NCBI RefSeq assembly: GCF_000384215.1
Contig: NZ_KB913032.1
Location: forward strand, 521,021 to 585,020
Direction: 5' to 3'
DNA: 64,000 nucleotides
Source of the DNA: Amycolatopsis alba DSM 44262
Lineage (GTDB): Bacteria; Actinomycetota; Actinomycetes; Mycobacteriales; Pseudonocardiaceae
Numbering within the stretch: position 1 is the stretch's first letter; every line of letters begins with the position of its first letter. The translations under genes and the position numbers were made by a program. This document shows positions 10,971-17,725 of this stretch, piece after piece. The notes below the pieces were generated by a model. It was given only the letters and a program-made list of their open reading frames with translations, was not told the DNA's origin and searched no databases.

Positions 10971-11323
10971 GGCATCGCTGTGACTACCGACCGATCGCCT
11001 TCGTGCCACGAGCGTAGCCACGTGTAGCCCACTGAGTCGCACCGCCTGATTTGTTGCCGTGACGCACCGATATTTCTCGAAATTCGCGTACCGCCGACCT
11101 ATCCTCACCTTTTCCGGCAACCTCCTTCACATTCACCAGTCCTCCCTTGTTCCGGGCGCGTTTTTCCTACTCGCAACGTGCCCATCTGAACCACAAAGCC
11201 TTGGGCAGCAAGGAAAGTTCGTCGTCTTTTCGTGTGGACCATCGCCACGTGAGCACAACTCACGAAGCGGTTGCGTTACCGTTCTCCGGACCTGGATGAC
11301 CACATCCGACTCAGGGAGAAATC
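10971..11323. other. Intergenic region, no gene recognised
   Basis: About 350 bp between the MBL terminator and the HAF-repeat gene. Its base composition is less GC-rich than the neighbouring genes, with runs such as TTTTTCC and GATATTTC. No coding signal on either strand looks credible. It presumably holds the promoter of the secreted HAF protein, but I cannot point to hexamers. Confidence 0.5.
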
Positions 11324-12490
11324 ATGTTGAGAAATCGTGTGCACGGCCGCCGAAGACCGGTGTTGTCGCTGTTGGCGGCTCTCGTCATGTCCACCGGCAC
11401 GTTGACCGGGACCGCACAGGCGGACACGGTCGGACCGGTGACGCTCGATCCGTTGCCCGGCGACGACTACAGCTCGGTCAGCGCGGTAAACGACGCTGGT
11501 GTGATGGTGGGGTTGTCGTCCAAGGGCCTCGATCCGCCGGTCCGTCATCCGGTGCGCTGGGACGCCGACGGCAGGATCACCGCGCTGCCGACACAGGGCG
11601 ACGGCCAAGGGATCGTGAGTCACATCAACCGATACGGGGTTTCCACGGGCATCGCGGCGACTCCGACCGGTTCCGCGGCTGCCCGCTGGGACGCCGAGGG
11701 CAGGGTGACCACGATGCAGCTACCGCCCGGCTATTACGGTGCCGGCCCGATGGGGATCAGCGACAACGGTGTCGTCGTCGGCACTTGGATCACGTCGGGT
11801 TACTGGATGGGCAGCTTCCGCTGGGACCCGGACGGCAAGGTCACGGACCTGGGCACGCTGCCCGGCGGCGACTGGACCTGGGCCAAGGCCATCCCCGATG
11901 ACGGCCGCATCATCACGGGCGTGGCCGCCGGCCACGACAAGGTCCATCATGCCGTCCGCTGGGTGGACGGCAGGCCGATGACCCGGCTGGCGCCGGACTA
12001 CCTGGCGAGCTCGCCGGACCGGACAAACGGGCACGGTGTCTCCGCGGGGTTCATCAGCGAGAACCTCGGCGCCCGCGACACGCCGGTGACCTGGGATCGC
12101 GACGGCACGATGCGCCGTCTGGAATGGAGGGAAAACCAGCTGCTCTGGATCAACGCCGTCAGCAGCACCGGCTATGTGATCGGGAGCAACAATCGCTATC
12201 CTCCGGACGACCGTTGGCTGTTGCTGTGGGCCCCCGACGGCACCCTCACCGTCCTGCCGGACGACCAGCTGAGCGCCGTCGCCGAAGGGGTCGACGCGAA
12301 AGGCACCGTGGTCGGCAGCATCCGAGGCGAGGCGACCGTCTGGTTCCGGAACGGTGAACGCAGGCGACTCGCCGGCCTGCCCGGCGGCAAGGAGAGTAAG
12401 GCCCACTTTATCAACGACCGGGGCCGCGTCGTCGGGAGCGTCACCGACTCCCAGTGGAAGACCCGTGAGGTGTTCTGGGATCGCAAGTAG
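11324..12490 (+). CDS. Secreted HAF-repeat beta-propeller-like protein
   Basis: A 388-aa exported protein. A Sec signal peptide ends near residue 33 (TGTAQA|D). The mature part is made of about seven repeats of the form (I/V)N-x-x-G-x-V-G followed by a WDxDG(R/K)(I/V)TxL strand, i.e. the extracellular HAF repeat family. Examples are VNDAGVMVGLSS, ISDNGVVVGTW, INDRGRVVGSV and several RWDADGRIT-type strands. GGGAGA precedes the ATG by 6 bases. The function of the family is unknown; the repeat pattern suggests a propeller. Confidence 0.85.
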   Translation: MLRNRVHGRRRPVLSLLAALVMSTGTLTGTAQADTVGPVTLDPLPGDDYSSVSAVNDAGVMVGLSSKGLDPPVRHPVRWDADGRITALPTQGDGQGIVSHINRYGVSTGIAATPTGSAAARWDAEGRVTTMQLPPGYYGAGPMGISDNGVVVGTWITSGYWMGSFRWDPDGKVTDLGTLPGGDWTWAKAIPDDGRIITGVAAGHDKVHHAVRWVDGRPMTRLAPDYLASSPDRTNGHGVSAGFISENLGARDTPVTWDRDGTMRRLEWRENQLLWINAVSSTGYVIGSNNRYPPDDRWLLLWAPDGTLTVLPDDQLSAVAEGVDAKGTVVGSIRGEATVWFRNGERRRLAGLPGGKESKAHFINDRGRVVGSVTDSQWKTREVFWDRK

Positions 12491-12498
12491 CGCCGGGA

Positions 12499-12525
12499 TA
12501 GGGCCGCGGGGTCCAGGCGGCCCTA
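12499..12525 (+). terminator. Terminator hairpin after HAF protein gene
   Basis: A perfect 9-bp stem TAGGGCCGC / GCGGCCCTA with a 9-base loop starts 8 bases after the stop codon. There is no U-tract. It is a likely intrinsic-type terminator for the HAF gene. Confidence 0.65.
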
Positions 12526-12656
12526 GGTCCAGAGGGAAACATCGTCACGATAGCGGATCCCGGATCACGTAAAGACACACCCTGTCACCATCGATCACCC
12601 TCAGTGATGTAGGTTCGCCGCGATCACACATCCACTGGACTGAGGAGGTTTTCTCG

Positions 12657-12707
12657 ATGGCGATGCGCGGCGATGACGGCAAGGGCGGCGGGAACACCGG
12701 CAACTAG
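12657..12707 (+). CDS. Tiny ORF (16 aa, Gly-rich) with strong ribosome site
   Basis: ATG at 12657 reads MAMRGDDGKGGGNTGN and then TAG. It is preceded at 8 bases by GAGGAGG, one of the best ribosome-binding sequences in the window. The stop codon shares the tetramer CTAG (12704-12707) with the stop of the convergent 408-aa gene, so both genes end on the same four bases. There is no hydrophobic stretch, so it is not a membrane or leader peptide of the usual kind. It could be a short regulatory or translated leader peptide, or a chance ORF behind a good ribosome site. I do not recognise it. Confidence 0.4.
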   Translation: MAMRGDDGKGGGNTGN

Positions 12708-13930
12708 CCGGAGACCGAGGCGGGCCACGTCGGGCTCCGATGTGGCCCCGCTTCAAGCGGCCAGCGGAAAGCAATTCCGTACTCCTCTCGTGGATGACAG
12801 GGCTCGAGGAACGTGTGCTCGACGACTCCTCGCCGGATTTCGAGCAGATGCCGATCACCGGCGGGCGGCCGGACCATGCGTTCGTACTCGGTCTGTTCCG
12901 CATACCACCAGCAAGCGTCGGGGACACAATCGTCGAACGTGACACTGATGCTCAGGCCGCCGGTCACCCGGCCATCCGCATCGACCACACCCGGCGCGAT
13001 TCCGTGATGGTCGACGTCGACGTTGATCCACTTCCGCTCCTCGTCGAGGTCGTCATCGCACGCGAGGGAAATGAACTCGTGACGCTCGCCTTTGCGCAGC
13101 GGTTTCGGGAAACTCAGTTCCACGACCAGCGGATCTCCCGGCTGCGCGCCAGGCGAAGTCTCGACGTGGCAGCCGAAGATCGCTTTGATCGGGATCGACG
13201 CGAGACCGTCGGTCTCTCCGGTGAGAGCCCGCGCCATGTAACCTTCGACGCCGTCCTCCCGAGCAATGACGTTTCGCACCGTCAGCCGGCGATATGCCGT
13301 TCTGCACCGCATTTCCACGGCCACCAGCAAGCGTTCCGCGAACACGGGCTGCGCTCCGTCCGAGGGCACGCGGCCGCGGGGCGCCCGTGGTTCCGGGATC
13401 GCGTTCGAGGCACGGGCGATCTCGACATAAGGCCGCCAGGCTTCGCCTTCGAGTATCTCCAGATTCTCTGCCAGGCAAGGGGCGAGCTTGTCGCTCATCG
13501 CGCGTCGCCACGCCTTGTGCATCGGCGTCGTAGTGCTCGGCGGCGGATCCCCGAACACCCCTGGCAGGTCCTTCAGCTGACCGAAACGGTCATCGAGGGT
13601 CGATTTCCACTCCGCTCTCCCGTCCAACCGGAAAGCGGCGGCCAGAACGTTGCGGCGCCGGGACTCGTTCGTCGAGCCGATCTTCTCTATCTCATCGAGG
13701 ATCAGGCCCCAGACCGCGAGCGCCCGCACCTCCGGGGACGCCGTGATCATCGACTCCGTCGGCCGGACCAGGCAACCAAGGACGGCGGCCGACTCGCTCG
13801 CCGGGTCTTCGATCGCGTACCGCAAGAACCTGAGCGGCTTTCCGTCCTTGCGGACCGCGAGCCACCGCAGGGCGGCTTCGACGACGGCCGCGGAACACGA
13901 AACACGGTCCCTTTCCAGCTGGATTGTCAC
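12704..13930 (-). CDS. Uncharacterised actinobacterial protein (about 408 aa)
   Basis: A soluble protein I do not recognise by name. The N-terminal half is helical (AAVVEAALRWLAVRK, EVRALAVWGLILDEIEKI). The C-terminal third is beta-rich and reads like a terminal domain seen on some actinobacterial regulators and hypothetical proteins: PLRKGERHEFISLACDDD, then CVPDACWWYAEQTEYER, then VEHTFLEPCHPREEYGIAF. I chose GTG 13930 because GGAGGG lies 4-5 bases upstream; in-frame ATG 13945 and the codon at 13984 are alternatives. It is monocistronic, and its stop overlaps the tiny plus-strand ORF in CTAG. No catalytic motif is evident. Confidence 0.7.
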   Translation of the reverse strand: MTIQLERDRVSCSAAVVEAALRWLAVRKDGKPLRFLRYAIEDPASESAAVLGCLVRPTESMITASPEVRALAVWGLILDEIEKIGSTNESRRRNVLAAAFRLDGRAEWKSTLDDRFGQLKDLPGVFGDPPPSTTTPMHKAWRRAMSDKLAPCLAENLEILEGEAWRPYVEIARASNAIPEPRAPRGRVPSDGAQPVFAERLLVAVEMRCRTAYRRLTVRNVIAREDGVEGYMARALTGETDGLASIPIKAIFGCHVETSPGAQPGDPLVVELSFPKPLRKGERHEFISLACDDDLDEERKWINVDVDHHGIAPGVVDADGRVTGGLSISVTFDDCVPDACWWYAEQTEYERMVRPPAGDRHLLEIRRGVVEHTFLEPCHPREEYGIAFRWPLEAGPHRSPTWPASVSG

Positions 13931-14083
13931 GATGCCCTCCACCATTCGCGGCAATGATCGACAATTCGCGGCGCGGCAGGACAACGGTCGGCTATCGGAG
14001 AGCCCGCCCTCGACGACAAGAAACTCCTCCTGACCGTGAAAGATCAGAACCGGCGAGGGTTTTCGCCGGTCGTCGCGCCCTAC

Positions 14084-14099
14084 GGTGTACTAGTACACC
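14084..14099. promoter_or_regulatory. 16-bp perfect palindrome upstream of small membrane protein gene
   Basis: GGTGTACTAGTACACC is a perfect 16-bp palindrome ending 5 bases before the ribosome site of the 55-aa gene. Its form resembles GntR-family operators (GTACTAGTAC-type cores). No GntR gene lies nearby, so the regulator would act in trans. Its location suggests a repressor site overlapping the promoter or transcription start. Confidence 0.55.
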
Positions 14100-14118
14100 A
14101 CACACGGAGGGTTCGACA

Positions 14119-14286
14119 ATGACCAAAGACGGCTCCGGCAGAGAACACGAGGGAATTGTCAAGCTGATCAAGACTTCACTGGCAGGCGTCGGCGGCCTCT
14201 ATGTACTCACCGGATCCTTCATCGTGACGACGCTCGGCACGGCAACAGCAGTCGCGGTGCTCTACTTAAGCGGATTCCGCCGCTAG
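14119..14286 (+). CDS. Small single-pass membrane protein (55 aa)
   Basis: A 55-aa protein: a polar N-terminus (TKDGSGREHEGIVKLIK), then one long hydrophobic segment at about residues 20-50 rich in Gly/Ala/Thr/Val, and a basic end (SGFRR). ACGGAGGG lies 7 bases before the ATG. It stands alone behind the 16-bp palindrome at 14084-14099 and ends 42 bp before the DUF6734 gene. The function is unknown. The palindrome suggests tight control by a GntR-like regulator. Confidence 0.65.
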   Translation: MTKDGSGREHEGIVKLIKTSLAGVGGLYVLTGSFIVTTLGTATAVAVLYLSGFRR

Positions 14287-14328
14287 GCTGTCGTAACGTT
14301 TCCGTGCCGCGGCCCGAACCACACCGCG

Positions 14329-15357
14329 ATGCCGTACTACGGATATGACTCCTTCACGGCGGTCGCCATCGGCGGCCATCTGCTCGCGCCCACCACTCCG
14401 GAACGCCGCGGGTACGGCGAGATCGTCGAACCGGATTGGCGTCCCCCACGTGTCCGGGTAGTCCGTCCGGGCGACCAGGCCGCGCGGCCGATCCGCCGGG
14501 CGGTCTGGTCCTTCTGGAGCATCCCGTACCGGCGCCGGCACGGCAGGCACTGGCCGAGTGACTTCTTCCACGCGCTTTCCTGGATCCTGTCGTTCCGGCT
14601 CGCGTCCCACCTCTTCCCCACGACGGCGCTGGTGACCGACGACAGGGGTCACGAACTGCTCGTCGACGGGCTGGGCCTGCCCTTCGACGACGTCTCGCTC
14701 TCGTTGAACGGGCTCGCCGGGCAGGACCCGTCCTGGTGGGCGCTCGGGAAGCTGCACGCGTACCGCGAGCAACGCGAACCGTTCCTGCACATCGACAACG
14801 ACGTGTTCCTCTGGCCCGGATTCCCGGCCGAGGGGCTCGACGGGGAGATCGTCGCGCAGAACCCGGAGCACGCACCGGCTTCGGACGCGGGCTACTACCG
14901 GCCTGCCGCCGTCGCCACCGCGATCCGGCACACGGGCGGCTTCCTGCCGCGCGAGTTCAGCGGCTACACCGGGGACGCCGCACTGTGCACCGGAATCGTT
15001 GGCGGCACAGCCGTTCCTCTTCTCCGGCACTACGCCGATCTGGCCGTCCGCATGGTCGAGGCGCGCGAGAATCGGGTTGCCTGGCAACGGCTCGCGCCGC
15101 TGGAGGACTTCAACCTCGTCGTCGAGCAGTATCTGCTCGGTGCACTGTGCTGGAGCGGCGGAACCACGGACGTGCAATGCGTCTTCGGCTCCCAGTACGA
15201 CACCTTCAGAGAGGACGTCGCGGTCGGGCAGCGATTCACTCATCTCATCGCGTCCGCGAAAAGCGATCTCCGCTACCTGCGATGGCTGGCGGAGCGCGCG
15301 AAAAACCATTTCCCCGCCGATTTCGAGATCGCTCGACGACTATTCGGCGATCAGTAA
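14329..15357 (+). CDS. DUF6734 family protein
   Basis: A 342-aa cytosolic protein. After a roughly 55-residue N-terminal extension it shows the DUF6734 pattern: AVWSFWSIPY, LSFRLASHLFPTTALVTDD, then DPSWWALGKLHAYREQREPFLHIDNDVFLW. Next come IVAQNPEH and the ending FNLVVEQYLLGALCW. The LHIDNDVFLW stretch, a DxD-like acidic motif after a hydrophobic strand, is reminiscent of nucleotide-sugar glycosyltransferases, which would fit a GT-A-like fold; that is inference. The ATG at 14329 lacks a good ribosome site, so the real start could differ. Confidence 0.75.
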   Translation: MPYYGYDSFTAVAIGGHLLAPTTPERRGYGEIVEPDWRPPRVRVVRPGDQAARPIRRAVWSFWSIPYRRRHGRHWPSDFFHALSWILSFRLASHLFPTTALVTDDRGHELLVDGLGLPFDDVSLSLNGLAGQDPSWWALGKLHAYREQREPFLHIDNDVFLWPGFPAEGLDGEIVAQNPEHAPASDAGYYRPAAVATAIRHTGGFLPREFSGYTGDAALCTGIVGGTAVPLLRHYADLAVRMVEARENRVAWQRLAPLEDFNLVVEQYLLGALCWSGGTTDVQCVFGSQYDTFREDVAVGQRFTHLIASAKSDLRYLRWLAERAKNHFPADFEIARRLFGDQ

Positions 15358-15435
15358 CGATAAGGCGAAGAATACAACCTTCTCGCCATCCTCGGCGTCT
15401 TTCCGGAACCAACTCTCCGACAGGAGGTCGTCGCC

Positions 15436-15930
15436 ATGAATCTCACCCTCCGGCGCGCGCTCGGGGCGCTCGCCGCCACCGCCCTCATGCTGACCGGCGC
15501 CATCGCCGCGATCGCGCCCGCTTCCGTCGCGGCCCAGACGATTCCCGCGATGACGGGGATCCGCACCGGTCAGAACCCCGGCTTCGACCGGGTCGTGCTG
15601 GACCTGACCGCGGGGCCCGCGCCCGCCGTCCGGTACGACCTCGTCGACGAGCTGATCGCCGACGGCTCGGGTGAGATCGTCTGGCTGACCGGGGAGTACT
15701 TCATCGCGGTCGCCGCGACTCCGGCGGCCGCGCACGACGACGCCGGGAATCCGACCTATCCCGGTCCGCAGAAGTTCCGGACCCGGAATCTGCTCAATGT
15801 CATGGCCGTCGCGGTCACCGGCGATTACGAAGGCACCTTGTCCATCGGTCTCGGCGTCCGGTCCAGGACGCCGGTCAGCGTGTTCACCCTGACGTCACCG
15901 AACCGTGTCGTCATCGACGTCCGCCATTGA
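15436..15930 (+). CDS. Secreted AMIN-like domain protein
   Basis: A 164-aa exported protein. The signal peptide ends near residue 33 (PASVAA|QT). The mature part is one beta-rich domain: TGIRTGQNPGFDRVVLDLTAGPAP at its start, then a long loop, and SVFTLTSPNRVVIDVRH at its end. This opening and closing pattern matches AMIN-like domains of actinobacterial secreted proteins, thought to bind peptidoglycan or other envelope glycans. AGGAGG precedes the ATG. It is monocistronic, and the following gap holds an 11-bp inverted repeat. Confidence 0.8.
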   Translation: MNLTLRRALGALAATALMLTGAIAAIAPASVAAQTIPAMTGIRTGQNPGFDRVVLDLTAGPAPAVRYDLVDELIADGSGEIVWLTGEYFIAVAATPAAAHDDAGNPTYPGPQKFRTRNLLNVMAVAVTGDYEGTLSIGLGVRSRTPVSVFTLTSPNRVVIDVRH

Positions 15931-15936
15931 TCACGA

Positions 15937-16006
15937 GCGGGAATCCGTGAGGGCTTTTCGCCCACCGGGCAGGTTCCGGTGAGCAAAATCCTTTTCGGAT
16001 TCCCGC
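15937..16006. repeat. 11-bp inverted repeat after AMIN-like gene
   Basis: GCGGGAATCCG (15937-15947) pairs with CGGATTCCCGC (15996-16006) across a 48-base interval. The interval itself holds partly complementary CCACCGGGC / TTCCGGTGAGC stretches. It starts 7 bases after the AMIN-like stop codon. It could be an extended terminator or a structured 3' region; I see no coding content. Confidence 0.5.
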
Positions 16007-16120
16007 GGTGAAAATCCCGTTCTGCCCGATGGGGCGATTTTTCCGAAATCCAGGTATCTGCCACCCGGTATCGCGTTCCTTCCTTCCGTCAGCATCACCG
16101 CCGCTGCGAAGGAGAACCTC

Positions 16121-16846
16121 ATGCCGACCCCACGCAATCCCGATACCCCGTCCTTGGGCTCGGGTGGCGACAACCTCGAAGCAGGTCCCGGCAGTTCGGG
16201 GCTGGGAAGCTTCTCGAACAGCGAAATCGGCGAACTGGTCACCCAGGCCGCCGAAACCATGGCCGCGTCCGGCGAGGACGCCGAACGCAATTACCAGCGG
16301 AGCCTCGACCGGCTTCGCGAGCGCGCGGACGACGTCGTCCCGGCGCTCGGCGAGCAGTACGACGCCCTGGCCGAGGATCAGTACCTGGAGCGTTGGGGTC
16401 TGGTCCAGCTGCTCACCGATCTCCGGCACACGGCCGCCGTTCCGGTACTCGAGAACGTCCTGCGCCGGCCGATCCCGCCGGAGCGTTCCGACGACCCGGC
16501 ACACGGGATCAGCACCGTCGGCGAAGAGGTGATCATCCGCACGACCGCCGTGGAAGCGTTGGCACGCCTGGCATCCGCCGAGGACGACGCGGCCAAGGAG
16601 CTGCTGCTGCGGCAGGTCCGGCACGAGGTGTTCACGGTGCGGCGCGCGGCGGTCCAGGCCATCGCCGAGACCGGTGACACCGAGCTCACCGCACGGGTGC
16701 GCGAGGCGCTCAGCGGCACCGAGGACGAGCGTTTGCTGAACATCCGGCGAGTCGACGTCCGCGGTGTCCCGCAGGCGGTCGGCGGCCGGTACGTGAAGGA
16801 AAAGCAGGCCGACGACGTGCCGCCGCCCGAACCGCCGCGCTCCTGA
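16121..16846 (+). CDS. HEAT-repeat-like protein
   Basis: A 241-aa acidic soluble protein. After a Gly/Ser-rich low-complexity N-terminus (1-30) it is all helical. The second half carries HEAT/PBS-lyase-like repeats, for example ERWGLVQLLTDLRHTAAVPVLENVL, TTAVEALARLAS.. and FTVRRAAVQAIAETGD. Such repeats make protein-protein interfaces. GAAGGAG precedes the ATG. It is followed after 36 bp by the HExxH protein and shares a terminator with it, so the two are probably a functional pair. Confidence 0.75.
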   Translation: MPTPRNPDTPSLGSGGDNLEAGPGSSGLGSFSNSEIGELVTQAAETMAASGEDAERNYQRSLDRLRERADDVVPALGEQYDALAEDQYLERWGLVQLLTDLRHTAAVPVLENVLRRPIPPERSDDPAHGISTVGEEVIIRTTAVEALARLASAEDDAAKELLLRQVRHEVFTVRRAAVQAIAETGDTELTARVREALSGTEDERLLNIRRVDVRGVPQAVGGRYVKEKQADDVPPPEPPRS

Positions 16847-16882
16847 ACCGAACGAATTCCTTCTACAGACAGGTGATCTCCG

Positions 16883-17569
16883 ATGGCCACTTGCAGTTAC
16901 ACCGTGCCTGACAAGAATGTGACCGGGGACAATTTCTACGGCGCCTCGATCTGCAATCAGACCTACATCGACTATTTCTGGAACACCTACGGCTTCGCGG
17001 GCAACAAGGACTACTGGGACGACGGCTTCGGCTGGGAAGACGCGTGCAACACCGACAAGCCGCTGGCCCGGACGTTCAACGCGTGCTACCTGCTGACCTA
17101 TTCGGCACAGGATTACCAGAACGACGCCTACTCCGGCGCGATGCTGAACTGGGCGCGCCGCTACGTCCGCGACAACTGTGACGACCTCCGCTCGCTGTGC
17201 GGCGACGGCAGCGCCATCGCGCGCTCGTTCAAGGGGGCGTTCGTCGACGACCGGATCGAGTTGTACCTGGGTTTCTGGTACTCCAAGGACGTTCCCGGCC
17301 GGGCCGAGACGTTGATCCACGAATCGCGGCACCAGGGCGGGAAGCCGCACAACGCGAGCTTCCCGGCGGGTTCGGTGTTCGGCGCGGGCAAGAGCGGCGC
17401 CGACTCCACCTGGGGCTACGAGGGCGCCTGGATGTACGGCGCGCTCTACCTGTGGTGGTTCTTCGCCCAGGGCGCCCGGACGACGTCGGCGTTGCGTGAA
17501 CGGGCCCGCCAGCGCGGGAACCTCGTGATCGACAACGCCTTCGCGACGCATCCCGGCTTCAACATCTGA
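16883..17569 (+). CDS. Predicted HExxH metallopeptidase-like protein, Cys-rich
   Basis: A 228-aa protein I do not recognise as a named family. It contains a zinc-protease signature H146-E-S-R-H150 in LIHESRHQGG, with a possible third ligand E180 in WGYEGAWMYG. That would be a gluzincin-like HExxH...E arrangement, with AxTL before the motif as usual. Seven cysteines fall in the N-terminal half (ATCSYT, SICNQ, DACN, NACY, DNCDD, SLCGD), with aromatic-rich spacing. There is no signal peptide, so it is cytosolic or exported by another route. It forms an operon with the HEAT-repeat gene 36 bp upstream. Confidence 0.65.
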   Translation: MATCSYTVPDKNVTGDNFYGASICNQTYIDYFWNTYGFAGNKDYWDDGFGWEDACNTDKPLARTFNACYLLTYSAQDYQNDAYSGAMLNWARRYVRDNCDDLRSLCGDGSAIARSFKGAFVDDRIELYLGFWYSKDVPGRAETLIHESRHQGGKPHNASFPAGSVFGAGKSGADSTWGYEGAWMYGALYLWWFFAQGARTTSALRERARQRGNLVIDNAFATHPGFNI

Positions 17570-17580
17570 GCCACCCCGGC

Positions 17581-17611
17581 AAGCTCCCTCGTACTGCAGA
17601 CGAGGGAGCTT
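17581..17611 (+). terminator. Terminator hairpin after HEAT/HExxH operon
   Basis: A perfect 12-bp stem AAGCTCCCTCGT / ACGAGGGAGCTT with a 7-base loop lies 11 bases after the stop of the HExxH gene. Confidence 0.8.
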
Positions 17612-17725
17612 CGCCACGAGATACCTCCGATGACTCAAGGCTCGTCCCGCTCACCGGGGCTTGACCCATCGGATTTCTGCCGCAATCATCGGATCTCTCG
17701 GCAACCACGCCCTGGATGAGAGCGG

